Assembly: GCA_964524475.1 (NCBI GenBank)
Contig: CAZGCO010000012.1
Location: 1 to 15,037, forward strand
Length of the DNA stretch: 15,037 nucleotides
Direction of reading: 5' to 3'
DNA from: CAZYHU01 sp964524475
GTDB taxonomy: Bacteria; Patescibacteriota; Minisyncoccia; Phycocordibacterales; UBA1006
The notes under the pieces: generated by a model
What the model was told of the DNA's origin: nothing
What the model saw: the letters and a program-made list of their open reading frames with translations, nothing else
Database searches by the model: none
Position numbers and translations under genes: made by a program
Part shown: positions 1 through 6,610 of the stretch, one piece after another
Layout: each line of letters opens with the position of its first letter
Numbering within the stretch: the first letter of the stretch is position 1

Positions 1-117
1 GAGTATCGTAAAGATCATCCGGAATGGTTTGAGATTCAAAAGACGAGGACGGTTTTTGTAGAACATTACCATCCTGATCTTGTTGAAAAACTCAAAGACC
101 ATTTTAAAAAAGAATAG
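1..117 (+). CDS. C-terminal end of an unrecognised protein (partial)
   Basis: The frame is open from base 1 and closes with TAG at 115-117, giving the last 38 residues of a gene that starts outside the window. The tail is charged and rich in His, Glu and Lys (it contains HPEWFEIQK and HYHPDLVEKLKDHF) and looks like a soluble alpha-helical end. I do not recognise the family. A strong hairpin terminator follows 24 nt after the stop, so this is the end of its transcription unit. Confidence 0.6.
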   Translation, partial: EYRKDHPEWFEIQKTRTVFVEHYHPDLVEKLKDHFKKE

Positions 118-141
118 GTTTTACTACTACAACAAAATATC

Positions 142-172
142 ATCTCCACTACCGCAGTAGTGGAGATTTTTT
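142..172 (+). terminator. Intrinsic terminator
   Basis: A perfect 11-bp stem (142-152 with 157-167, loop CGCA) runs into six T residues at 167-172. It ends the partial gene at 1-117 and separates it from the rpsT unit. Confidence 0.85.
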
Positions 173-191
173 ATGGGTAGTTTTTGATTAC

Positions 192-220
192 TTGGCTTGC
201 CTTTATTGGCTTATTATGCT
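192..220 (+). promoter_or_regulatory. Possible rpsT promoter
   Basis: TTGGCT at 192-197 and TATGCT at 215-220 are separated by 17 nt, a reasonable -35/-10 pair. Transcription would start near 227, giving a leader of about 110 nt before the rpsT ATG at 338. This leader is long compared with most genes in this window and contains the structured region described separately. Confidence 0.35.
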
Positions 221-235
221 ACAGTAATCAGGCAG

Positions 236-296
236 TTCCGTAGTTACCTACCGTGTCAAGATGGTAACTACACGGAATACTTCTACCAAGTATTCC
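236..296 (+). promoter_or_regulatory. Structured rpsT leader with competing hairpins
   Basis: Two stems can form. Stem A pairs 236-248 with 263-277 (8 bp plus 5 bp around a CA bulge). Stem B is a perfect 9-bp hairpin, 274-282 with 288-296, loop CTACC. They share bases 274-277, so they cannot form together in full. CCGTGT at 251-256 can also pair with ACACGG at 270-275, a third alternative. Ribosomal protein genes are often controlled by the protein binding its own leader, so autoregulation by bS20 is a reasonable inference, but no known leader family is recognised here. Confidence 0.45.
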
Positions 297-337
297 AACA
301 CATCTTATTATTACCAATTTTTCAAATAATTATTCTC

Positions 338-586
338 ATGCCAAATCTCGATAATGCTAAAAAAGCAATTCGTGTTTCAGAAAAAAAACGAATTATCAAT
401 GATCGTCGCCGTAAAACTATGCGTACGTCTATAAAAACCGTAAAGGTTTCAATGACAGCTACAGATTTATCAAAAGCCTACCAGGCAATTGATAAAGCAG
501 TAAAACGTGGAGTGATCAAGAAAAACACAGGTGCCCGTAAAAAATCTCGTTTAACTCTTGCTATCAAAAAAGCAACGACAAAATAA
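338..586 (+). CDS. rpsT: 30S ribosomal protein bS20
   Basis: This 82-residue basic protein begins MPNLDNAKKAIRVSEKKR and carries the typical bS20 pattern of an R/K-rich N-terminal helix (RRRKTMRTSIKT), a middle helix with DKAVKRGVIKKNTGARKKSR and a lysine-rich end. bS20 binds 16S rRNA early in assembly of the small subunit body. The frame is open upstream to 197, but the residues added there are unlike bS20, and the ATG at 338 gives the expected N-terminus; the normal family length is about 85-90 residues. There is no clear Shine-Dalgarno sequence before the ATG. The gene stands alone between terminators, behind a structured leader. Confidence 0.96.
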   Translation: MPNLDNAKKAIRVSEKKRIINDRRRKTMRTSIKTVKVSMTATDLSKAYQAIDKAVKRGVIKKNTGARKKSRLTLAIKKATTK

Positions 587-618
587 TAAAAACCCCTTGG
601 AGACAAGGGGTTTTTATT
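587..618 (+). terminator. Intrinsic terminator of rpsT
   Basis: A perfect 13-bp stem (587-599 with 604-616, loop GAGA) begins one base after the rpsT stop codon. The CCCC/GGGG core sits between an A-run and a T-run, so it could act in both directions. Confidence 0.9.
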
Positions 619-619
619 A

Positions 620-628
620 TGATATTAT
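620..628 (+). promoter_or_regulatory. Extended -10 promoter of the DedA gene
   Basis: TG-A-TATTAT ends 8 nt before the ATG at 637. The predicted transcription start is at or within about 2 nt of the start codon, so the mRNA should be leaderless. The box overlaps the end of the rpsT terminator. Confidence 0.6.
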
Positions 629-636
629 AGAGATAT

Positions 637-1275
637 ATGGAATCAGATATTTCTCGTTACATTTTAGAATATGCCCCTCATGTTTCTTATTGGGGGATTT
701 TTGGTATTTCACTCCTTGCTAATGTGGTTATTCCATTTCCCGAAGAAATCACTCTGCTTGTGTTCGGATATTTTATTGGAACAGGGGTATTAGGTTTTAT
801 TCCTGCCATGATGGTTATTATTGCAGGATTATTCGTGAGTGATAGTTTGATTTATTTGTTGGCATACAAGGGGAACAAGTTAGTTACCAGGTTTTATAAT
901 AAAATATTTTCATCACCACTCTTGCATGATGAATCTTTTTTACAAAAACATATTGTAAAAATTATTATTATCAGTCGTTTTTTGGTTCAGTTGCGATTCA
1001 TTGGTCCGTTTGTCGCTGGACATACAAAATTGTCATATAGAAAATTTGCCTTGTATGATTTGTTTGCTTTGTTTATTTATGTAAACTTGTTTCTTACTAT
1101 TGGTGTGATTATGGGGAACAAGATTGTACGTATTGCATCAGGATTAGGACAGATACATACGATCGTTTTGTTGGGTGTAGGAATATTTTTAGCATATGCA
1201 ATATTAAAGTTCGTATTACAGGCTTCATTTTGGAAGGTATTATTTTCATTTACTCATAAACCACCTACACAATAA
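637..1275 (+). CDS. DedA / SNARE-associated (VTT domain) family membrane protein
   Basis: A 212-residue multi-spanning membrane protein. The VTT/DedA signature is visible: an early re-entrant segment with PFPEE (residues 33-37), a membrane-embedded acid at D69 (GLFVSDSLIY), and the arginine motif SRFLVQLRFIGPFVAGH with R114, R120, P124 and G128. DedA proteins are inner-membrane transporters linked to undecaprenyl-phosphate or phospholipid recycling and membrane homeostasis; which lipid this one handles cannot be read from sequence. The start at 637 is supported by an extended -10 box 8 nt upstream. It is followed after 1 nt by a glutaredoxin-like gene, so the two are co-transcribed. A second DedA protein lies at 14149. 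Confidence 0.88.
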   Translation: MESDISRYILEYAPHVSYWGIFGISLLANVVIPFPEEITLLVFGYFIGTGVLGFIPAMMVIIAGLFVSDSLIYLLAYKGNKLVTRFYNKIFSSPLLHDESFLQKHIVKIIIISRFLVQLRFIGPFVAGHTKLSYRKFALYDLFALFIYVNLFLTIGVIMGNKIVRIASGLGQIHTIVLLGVGIFLAYAILKFVLQASFWKVLFSFTHKPPTQ

Positions 1276-1276
1276 T

Positions 1277-1561
1277 ATGTCACATTTGATTATGTTTTTT
1301 GGGACTGATTGTCCCAGTTGTGAATCAATGAAAATGTTAACTCAAAAAATGTTTCATGAATATGGTATTGTCGTGGATATGCACGACGTGTGGAAATCAG
1401 AATCAGATTATCGCGTAATGGAAAATTATATACAGATGTATTGTCCCGATTGTCCAGGAATACCAGTATTCATGAATACAGAAACGAATCAGATTATTTG
1501 TGGGGAGGTATCGTATAAGGTGTTATGTAACTGGGCATTCGGAGGTCGCGTGGAACAATAG
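1277..1561 (+). CDS. Small glutaredoxin/thioredoxin-like protein with two CxxC motifs
   Basis: A 94-residue cytoplasmic protein with a thioredoxin-fold start: beta strand SHLIMFFG followed by CPSC at residues 12-15 on the first helix. The later GIPVF (61-65) matches the cis-proline loop of glutaredoxins. A second pair, CPDC (56-59), sits directly before that loop, and there are further cysteines at 75 and 84. The family reduces disulfides or passes electrons to a partner; the extra CxxC could bind metal or form a second redox pair. It begins 1 nt after the DedA gene and ends in a bidirectional terminator. No Shine-Dalgarno sequence is visible, so translation may be coupled to the upstream gene. 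Confidence 0.75.
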   Translation: MSHLIMFFGTDCPSCESMKMLTQKMFHEYGIVVDMHDVWKSESDYRVMENYIQMYCPDCPGIPVFMNTETNQIICGEVSYKVLCNWAFGGRVEQ

Positions 1562-1569
1562 TACTAAAT

Positions 1570-1619
1570 AAAATAGCAACAAAAAATCTCTCCATGGAGA
1601 GATTTTTTGTTGCTATTTT
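1570..1619. terminator. Bidirectional terminator, 50-base perfect palindrome
   Basis: Bases 1570-1594 are the exact reverse complement of 1595-1619. The GGAGAGA/TCTCTCC core is flanked by A6 on one side and T6 on the other. It separates the convergent glutaredoxin-like gene (+) and the pilin-like gene (-). The TAG stop of the minus-strand gene (1613-1615) lies inside the right arm. Confidence 0.92.
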
Positions 1620-2629
1620 GCGCTACATGCTGTTTTCGTAGGTTCATAACTAATTTCGCCAGAAAAACCACTATTATCAATACAAAAATATTTACCGTTG
1701 GATAGTATGCGTGACGCACTCCATGTGGTTGTACGTGCTCGACAGGTTGTTGTGGTAGGTAATGGACTTGCTTCTGTTCCTGATTCACAAAATCCATTAA
1801 AATTTTTATGTATTGTTTTATACCATGATGCATATGCGTGCATAGCGGTTAATTCAATTGTTTTTTCAGAGTCAGTTTTTTCTACAATTATCACAGGTGC
1901 TGGTATAGTTGGCGTGATTTCTGTAGTCGTTTGAGCTGTTGTTTGTTGGCTAAGGGTGTTTGTTGCTAAGGTGCCTTGTTCTGAAATGGTATTTATATTT
2001 TCTGATACAATTTCGCCAATATTACCTGTAGGTATTTCTTTTGCAATACTCGTTATATTTGGAATTGATTTTTTCAAGATAAGAAACCAGAATACAGCAC
2101 CTAATAATATTACAAGAATGAAAATAATAACGAGTGTTATTTTCTTGTGATGTTCCGGTACAGTTGTAGTTGTTTGTTGGGTGGCATAGGTTACCTGGTT
2201 CATTGGATATTCACGGGGAGTATTCATGATAGGCGATGTATAAGGTTGTTGTATAGGGGTTGTTTCGGGCTGTATTGTATTATTGGTTTGTACAGGATAG
2301 ATGGTCGTAGGCTGTGCCATGAAATACGATGTTTCAGGGGAATGATTTTCTGTGGTTACTACTGGATCCGCAGGTACTTGTTCCGGTTGTATTGTTGGTT
2401 GAAAGGTTTCCACTGGTTGTGTTACTGGTTCTGTAGGTAATGTAACGGTCTGTGTAATTGTTACATTTTCTTGTACTGGTGATGTAGGTTCTGGATAAAG
2501 TTCTGCAAATGCTTCGCTGATATCCATATCAGTCCAACCGGTTTTTTTTAATATTTCTGTAATTGCAGAACGAGACACGCTCGCGTTGACCTGGCTGGTA
2601 ATATAGCTGGTGAGTTCTGGTGTAATCAT
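1613..2629 (-). CDS. Membrane-anchored protein with pilin-like C-terminal domain
   Basis: This 338-residue protein has an unusual layout. Residues 1-45 form a small helical domain (ITPELTSYI...ILKKTGWTDMDISEAF) of the UBA-like or helical-hairpin kind. Residues 46-158 are a Pro/Thr/Gln-rich linker. Residues 164-186 are one transmembrane helix (KKITLVIIFILVILLGAVFWF). A Thr-rich stalk follows, then a domain from about 240 with four cysteines (281, 296, 316, 335), the motif NGKYFCIDNSGFSG and a C-terminal Cys, like the ends of type IV pilins. The classical pilin signal is absent. The likely topology is N-terminus inside and pilin-like head outside. The open frame extends to 2668, but the ATG at 2629 is chosen because TGTTATACT lies 9 nt before it. 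It lies downstream of ppa but has its own promoter. Confidence 0.7.
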   Translation of the reverse strand: MITPELTSYITSQVNASVSRSAITEILKKTGWTDMDISEAFAELYPEPTSPVQENVTITQTVTLPTEPVTQPVETFQPTIQPEQVPADPVVTTENHSPETSYFMAQPTTIYPVQTNNTIQPETTPIQQPYTSPIMNTPREYPMNQVTYATQQTTTTVPEHHKKITLVIIFILVILLGAVFWFLILKKSIPNITSIAKEIPTGNIGEIVSENINTISEQGTLATNTLSQQTTAQTTTEITPTIPAPVIIVEKTDSEKTIELTAMHAYASWYKTIHKNFNGFCESGTEASPLPTTTTCRARTTTWSASRILSNGKYFCIDNSGFSGEISYEPTKTACSAK

Positions 2630-2638
2630 AATACATAC

Positions 2639-2647
2639 AGTATAACA
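2639..2647 (-). promoter_or_regulatory. Extended -10 promoter of the pilin-like gene
   Basis: On the minus strand TG-T-TATACT ends 9 nt before the ATG at 2629. It decides the start: the upstream in-frame ATG at 2668 would lie before the promoter. Transcription would begin within about 3 nt of the ATG. Confidence 0.7.
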
Positions 2648-2658
2648 GATAAATAAAA

Positions 2659-2706
2659 AATAATACAAAAGAAAATCCCCGTACGGGGATTTTCTTTTGT
2701 ATTATT
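2659..2706 (-). terminator. Terminator of nusA-ppa, 48-base perfect palindrome
   Basis: Bases 2659-2682 are the reverse complement of 2683-2706, with a CCCCGTACGGGG centre and T-rich flanks. The TAA stop of ppa (2702-2704) is inside the arm. It ends the nusA-ppa transcript just before the promoter of the pilin-like gene. Confidence 0.9.
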
Positions 2707-3286
2707 GTAATTTTGGTTTGTATTCTGTTTCGTATCGTTCTATACATTCATCAATGATATGTATAGCTTCAGTAGTATCAAAGAATCCCAATGGTTTACA
2801 TGTTCCTGGTTTTTTCAAGTGTTTATAAAACTCGAAATAATGTTCAGTTTCACGTAACCAGTGTTCACCCAAATCGATATAACTCTGGATATGATCCATG
2901 CGTTTATCATCTGCAAGCACCGTGATAATTTTATCATCACGTTCACCGCCGTCTTCGAATTTCATAATACCTATTACCCGCAATTCAGCGAGAGTTCCAG
3001 GAATTAATGGTTCGGTAACATTTGCAATAACTACATCTAACATGTCGTTATCTTGATCCCATGTTTGTGGAATAAGTCCGTAACATACAGGATAGGCCAG
3101 TGATGAATATCCTACACGATCCAGTTTTAATGTACCTGTTTCAGTAATAAATTCATATTTATTAATTGAATTTGCATTGATTTCAATGAGTCCATTAATA
3201 ATATTTTTTTCTTTATTTGCAAATGCAGGTAATACATGTTGCAAATTAAGCATATATTTGCTGGGAGCATGATTAATATTTGCCAT
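2702..3286 (-). CDS. ppa: Inorganic pyrophosphatase (family I)
   Basis: A 194-residue soluble enzyme that hydrolyses pyrophosphate to two phosphates with Mg2+, pulling biosynthetic reactions forward. Family I signatures are visible: KYE at 43-45, LDR at 55-57, YPVCYG at 65-70 and the metal-binding cluster DNDMLDV with D79, D81 and D84 matching the canonical DxDPxDV, followed by GTL and IGIM strands and DDKIITV. The replacement of the usual DP by DM is a mild deviation. It is slightly longer than the usual 170-180 residues because of the N-terminal extension. It starts 3 nt after the nusA stop and shares its transcript, with a strong terminator at its end. Confidence 0.95.
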   Translation of the reverse strand: MANINHAPSKYMLNLQHVLPAFANKEKNIINGLIEINANSINKYEFITETGTLKLDRVGYSSLAYPVCYGLIPQTWDQDNDMLDVVIANVTEPLIPGTLAELRVIGIMKFEDGGERDDKIITVLADDKRMDHIQSYIDLGEHWLRETEHYFEFYKHLKKPGTCKPLGFFDTTEAIHIIDECIERYETEYKPKLQ

Positions 3287-3289
3287 AAA

Positions 3290-4552
3290 TTATTCTGTAG
3301 TTATTTCTGATTCTGATGTAGTTTCTGCATCGGTAGGTGCAGTAAATAATTGATCCAATGTAGTAAACCCTGTTTCGTCAATTGTTTCATCTGTTGATAT
3401 TACTTCTGGTGTTCCATCAATACCTTTGATATCGATTTTCCATCCAGTGAGACGTACTGCAAGACGTGCATTTTGTCCGGCTTTTCCAATAGCAAGAGAT
3501 AGCTGATCAGTTGCTACCGAAACGAGTGCCTGGTGATTTTCTTCATCTAGCGTAATATCTAATACCTGTGCAGGAGCAATCGCGTTTGCGACGAATTCCT
3601 GTGGGTTTTCTGACCAAGGAATAATATCAACCTTTTCACCAGATAGTTCACTGGTTACTGCCATAACACGACTACCGCGTTGACCAACACATGCACCAAT
3701 TGGGTCGATAGCTTCATCATGAGAAACTACTGCGATTTTTGAACGTGATCCTGCTTCGCGGGCGATAGATTTTATTTCTACGACACCACTGGCAACTTCA
3801 GGAGATTCTATCATGAATAATGCTTCGATAAAACGAGGATGAGAACGAGATAATTTTACCGTCATACCTTTTGGTCCGTCTTCTACAGCGTAAAGATACG
3901 CACGAATATGATCACCTGTTTTATAGTTTTCACCAGGGATTTGTTCGTTTTTTGCAATAATACCGTAACTTTTTCCTATTTCTACGAAAATATTTCCACG
4001 GTCTACTTTTTGTACGGTTCCAGTGACAATAGTTCCTTGTTTATCTACGAACTCTGTCATTGACATAGTTTTTTCTGCTTCACGAATGCGTTGCATAATA
4101 ACTTGTTTTGCTGTTTGTGCTGCAATACGTCCGAATTCTTTTTCTGGCGCATCTAATGAAAAGATAATTTCATCTCCAACATGAGTACCAGATTTCATAA
4201 GTTTTGCATCTGCTAAATACATATGTTTTTCTGGATCAAAACGTGGCAACATGTCAGGGTTTTCCTCGTCAGTATTTTGATTGTTTAATTGTTCCATTTC
4301 CGCACGTTCTTCATCAGTCAATGCTGGACGAACAGTTGTTTCATCAACAACTGTTTTTACTTGGTAAAAAATTACATCACCTGTTTCCATGTCGAATTTT
4401 GATCGGATAATTTGGCCTTTGTTTCCATAATCACGTTTATATGCAGCACCGAGAGCCATTTCGAGGGCTTCAATAAGGGTTGCTTGCGGAATATTTTTTT
4501 CTTGCTCTATTTGCTCCAAGGTTGCCTTGAGTATTTTTAGGTCGAATAACAT
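3290..4552 (-). CDS. nusA: Transcription termination/antitermination factor NusA
   Basis: A 420-residue RNA polymerase-associated factor controlling pausing, termination and antitermination. The domains appear in order: NTD from residue 1 (LEQIEQEKNIPQATLIEALEMAL), an S1 domain at about 171-235 (GTIVTGTVQKVDRGNIFVEIG), KH1 with DPIGACVGQRGSRV (283-296) and KH2 with AIGKAGQNARLAVRLTGWKI (354-373). The NTD carries an acidic, Asn-rich insertion at about 79-110, and the protein ends in a Thr/Glu/Ser-rich acidic tail from about 385 instead of AR repeats. In many bacteria nusA sits in rimP-nusA-infB; here its partner is ppa, so the usual operon is broken up. Confidence 0.97.
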   Translation of the reverse strand: MLFDLKILKATLEQIEQEKNIPQATLIEALEMALGAAYKRDYGNKGQIIRSKFDMETGDVIFYQVKTVVDETTVRPALTDEERAEMEQLNNQNTDEENPDMLPRFDPEKHMYLADAKLMKSGTHVGDEIIFSLDAPEKEFGRIAAQTAKQVIMQRIREAEKTMSMTEFVDKQGTIVTGTVQKVDRGNIFVEIGKSYGIIAKNEQIPGENYKTGDHIRAYLYAVEDGPKGMTVKLSRSHPRFIEALFMIESPEVASGVVEIKSIAREAGSRSKIAVVSHDEAIDPIGACVGQRGSRVMAVTSELSGEKVDIIPWSENPQEFVANAIAPAQVLDITLDEENHQALVSVATDQLSLAIGKAGQNARLAVRLTGWKIDIKGIDGTPEVISTDETIDETGFTTLDQLFTAPTDAETTSESEITTE

Positions 4553-4563
4553 ATAAAATTATC

Positions 4564-4572
4564 AGTATCTCA
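4564..4572 (-). promoter_or_regulatory. Candidate nusA promoter
   Basis: On the minus strand TG-A-GATACT ends 11 nt before the nusA ATG at 4552, an extended -10 with one mismatch to TATACT. The leader would be only about 4-5 nt. A TATTAT-like box further upstream on the same strand (around 4580) is an alternative. Confidence 0.45.
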
Positions 4573-4678
4573 GATTTTATGTATAATATTTTTATTTTTG
4601 AGATGACTGGTACGAGTGTATCATAGTTTTGGTGTTTTGCAATAATAACTATTTTTGTTGGTTATAATTCTTGGATAA

Positions 4679-4687
4679 TGCTATTAT
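4679..4687 (+). promoter_or_regulatory. Extended -10 promoter of the 4694 unit
   Basis: TG-C-TATTAT ends 6 nt before the ATG at 4694, so the expected first transcribed base is the A of the start codon. The divergent nusA promoter lies about 110 nt away, and I see nothing else in this intergenic stretch. Confidence 0.65.
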
Positions 4688-4693
4688 GAGAGT

Positions 4694-5098
4694 ATGAGCT
4701 TTTTACGAGAACATAAAAATGGTTTACGTGTTGTTGGAGCCTTTATTTTATTAGGTATTGGAATGATATCTGCAGAGATTTGGCATCTGTATTATTTGTT
4801 TTATTGGTATGACATGATGATGCACACTATAGGAGGAATATGTTTGGGATTGTTAGGAGTGTATTTGGTTGAACATACCTGGGTGATGTATTCTACAAAA
4901 ACACTGAAACAAAAAATTATTTTTATTCTCTGTATAGGATTTGTTGGAGGAATATTTCTTGAAATATATGAATTTTTGATTCACATAACATTACAAATAG
5001 TTACACAGCCATCATGGGCAGATACGGTTAGTGATATTATGTTCGACACATTGGGAACAGGGTTGATCGCGATGTATTATTTTATTCGTAAATTTTAA
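4694..5098 (+). CDS. Small four-helix membrane protein (YjdF/VanZ-like pattern)
   Basis: A 134-residue protein with four hydrophobic helices (about 12-35, 42-60, 72-100 and 115-131). Conserved-looking polar residues sit in the membrane: YDMMMHTIGG (D40, H44, G47, G48), E90 and E93, and a final SWADTVSDIMFDTLGTG with D110, D114, D118 and G121. This order of D..H..GG, then E, then D...D..GT resembles the DUF2238/YjdF and VanZ-like groups, whose function is unknown or uncertain. The resemblance is by eye only. It is separated by 10 nt from the beta-CASP nuclease gene and probably transcribed with it. Confidence 0.65.
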   Translation: MSFLREHKNGLRVVGAFILLGIGMISAEIWHLYYLFYWYDMMMHTIGGICLGLLGVYLVEHTWVMYSTKTLKQKIIFILCIGFVGGIFLEIYEFLIHITLQIVTQPSWADTVSDIMFDTLGTGLIAMYYFIRKF

Positions 5099-5108
5099 CA
5101 CGTATTAT

Positions 5109-6491
5109 ATGACGATAGAACAAAAAAAACATTGGGGGAATATTATTTTTCATGGAGCCGCAGGAGATGTGACAGGGGCGAATTTTATGTTGGATATTGC
5201 TGATAGAAAAATATTAGTAGATTGTGGGTTAGCACAGGGGGACACAGATGCGTTTAATAAAAACTATACACCGTTTGCGTATAATCCTGCTGATGTGCAT
5301 ATACTTATTATTACTCATGCGCACACTGATCATATTGGACGTATTCCGAAACTGATTCACGATGGTTTCCGTGGAGTAATATATTCTACTGCTCCGACAC
5401 GTGATATTGCGGTACTGATGTTCGACGACGCATTAGGACTGATGGAACAAGAAGCCCAAGAACATAATGTAGACCCATTATATAATCGTGACGATATTAA
5501 TCATGCATTAGGACTTTGGAAAACAATACCTTATCACAGTCATATTGATTTGGGTAATGGTGTATCAGGAACGTTTTTCGATGCGGGGCATGTGTTAGGA
5601 TCTGCAATGTGTCAGATTAGTTTTCAGGAAAAAAATATGGTATTTACCGGAGATTTAGGGAATAGTCCGAACATGTTATTAAAAGACACCGAAGAATTCA
5701 TGGAGCCAGATATTCTATTGACCGAAAGTGTATATGGGGATCGTAATCATGAACATGTCGAAGAACGTTCGGCGTTATTAGAACGTGCTATCGAAGATAC
5801 TGTCGTACGTGGTGGAACACTCATGATACCGTCATTTTCATTAGAAAGAACTCAGGAAATATTATTTGAATTGAATCATTTGTATGAAAATAATCGTGTA
5901 CCACATGTTCCGGTATACCTTGATTCACCATTGGCGAGTAAAATCACCGAAGTATTTCAGAGATATAGTGAATTCTTGAAACCAGAGGTTCGCAAAATGA
6001 TACATGCAGGAGACGATGTATTTACTTTTGATAACCTACATATTACTGAGAGCGTTGAAGATTCAAAATCTATTAATCAGATTATGGGACCAAAGATTAT
6101 CATTGCAGGATCAGGTATGATGAATGGTGGTCGAATATTGCATCACGCAAAATGGTATTTGTCTGATCCGAACAATATGTTGCTCTTGGTTGGATATCAG
6201 GCGCAGGGAACACTGGGACGTGTATTATGGGATGGTGCAAAAAATGTAAAAATTCATAATACTGATGTAGATGTTCATGCTGAAATACGTATGATTAGTG
6301 GTTTTTCTGGGCACAAGGGGGCTGATCAGTTGGTAGATTTTGTTCGTGATATATCGAAAAATCTAAAACAAGTATTTTGTGTTATGGGGGAAACGACATC
6401 TGCAAATACTCTTGCGGGACGTATTCGTGATGAAATAGGTATACCGGCAGATGCTCCAATTGCTGGTGAGGTTCGGGAGATTAGTTTTTAA
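5109..6491 (+). CDS. Metallo-beta-lactamase/beta-CASP ribonuclease (TTHA0252/CPSF73-like)
   Basis: A 460-residue cytoplasmic zinc enzyme. The metallo-beta-lactamase motifs are HAHTDH (H70, H72, D74, H75), DAGHVLGS with H161 and FTGDLG with D182. The beta-CASP motifs are LTESVYGDR with E206, GSGMMNGGRILHH (334-346) and GFSGHKG with H402. These are complete, so it should be catalytically active. Related bacterial and archaeal proteins are RNA endo- or exonucleases of the CPSF73 type; the C-terminal KH domain seen in archaeal homologues and the RNase J C-terminal domain are both absent. It differs from the common PSFALGR/FSAHAD forms (PSFSLER and FSGHKG here). It follows a small membrane protein gene and ends in a terminator. 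Confidence 0.92.
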   Translation: MTIEQKKHWGNIIFHGAAGDVTGANFMLDIADRKILVDCGLAQGDTDAFNKNYTPFAYNPADVHILIITHAHTDHIGRIPKLIHDGFRGVIYSTAPTRDIAVLMFDDALGLMEQEAQEHNVDPLYNRDDINHALGLWKTIPYHSHIDLGNGVSGTFFDAGHVLGSAMCQISFQEKNMVFTGDLGNSPNMLLKDTEEFMEPDILLTESVYGDRNHEHVEERSALLERAIEDTVVRGGTLMIPSFSLERTQEILFELNHLYENNRVPHVPVYLDSPLASKITEVFQRYSEFLKPEVRKMIHAGDDVFTFDNLHITESVEDSKSINQIMGPKIIIAGSGMMNGGRILHHAKWYLSDPNNMLLLVGYQAQGTLGRVLWDGAKNVKIHNTDVDVHAEIRMISGFSGHKGADQLVDFVRDISKNLKQVFCVMGETTSANTLAGRIRDEIGIPADAPIAGEVREISF

Positions 6492-6500
6492 TGAAACACA

Positions 6501-6528
6501 AATAAGAAGCCCTTAGGGGCTTTTTATT
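6501..6528 (+). terminator. Intrinsic terminator of the nuclease unit
   Basis: AAGCCC (6507-6512) pairs with GGGCTT (6517-6522) around loop TTAG, extended by A-T pairs to 6501 and 6528, with T5 at 6521-6525. It starts 10 nt after the stop codon. Confidence 0.85.
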
Positions 6529-6546
6529 ATAAGATATCTAAACATA

Positions 6547-6574
6547 TTGACAATATATATTATTTATGTATAAT
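6547..6574 (+). promoter_or_regulatory. Consensus -35/-10 promoter of the 6611 gene
   Basis: TTGACA at 6547-6552 and TATAAT at 6569-6574, both perfect consensus with a 16-nt spacer. Transcription should start near 6581, leaving a leader of about 30 nt. That leader contains a four-codon reading frame, ATG AAC CGA TAA at 6588-6599, before the ATG at 6611. This is the best sigma70-type promoter in the window and differs from the leaderless type. Confidence 0.8.
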
Positions 6575-6610
6575 TCATATTAAATTTATGAACCGATAAA
6601 AAAATATCAA

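Noticed and set aside
197..337. N-terminal extension of rpsT
   Set aside because: The added residues do not resemble bS20 and lie over the structured leader; the ATG at 338 gives the normal N-terminus.
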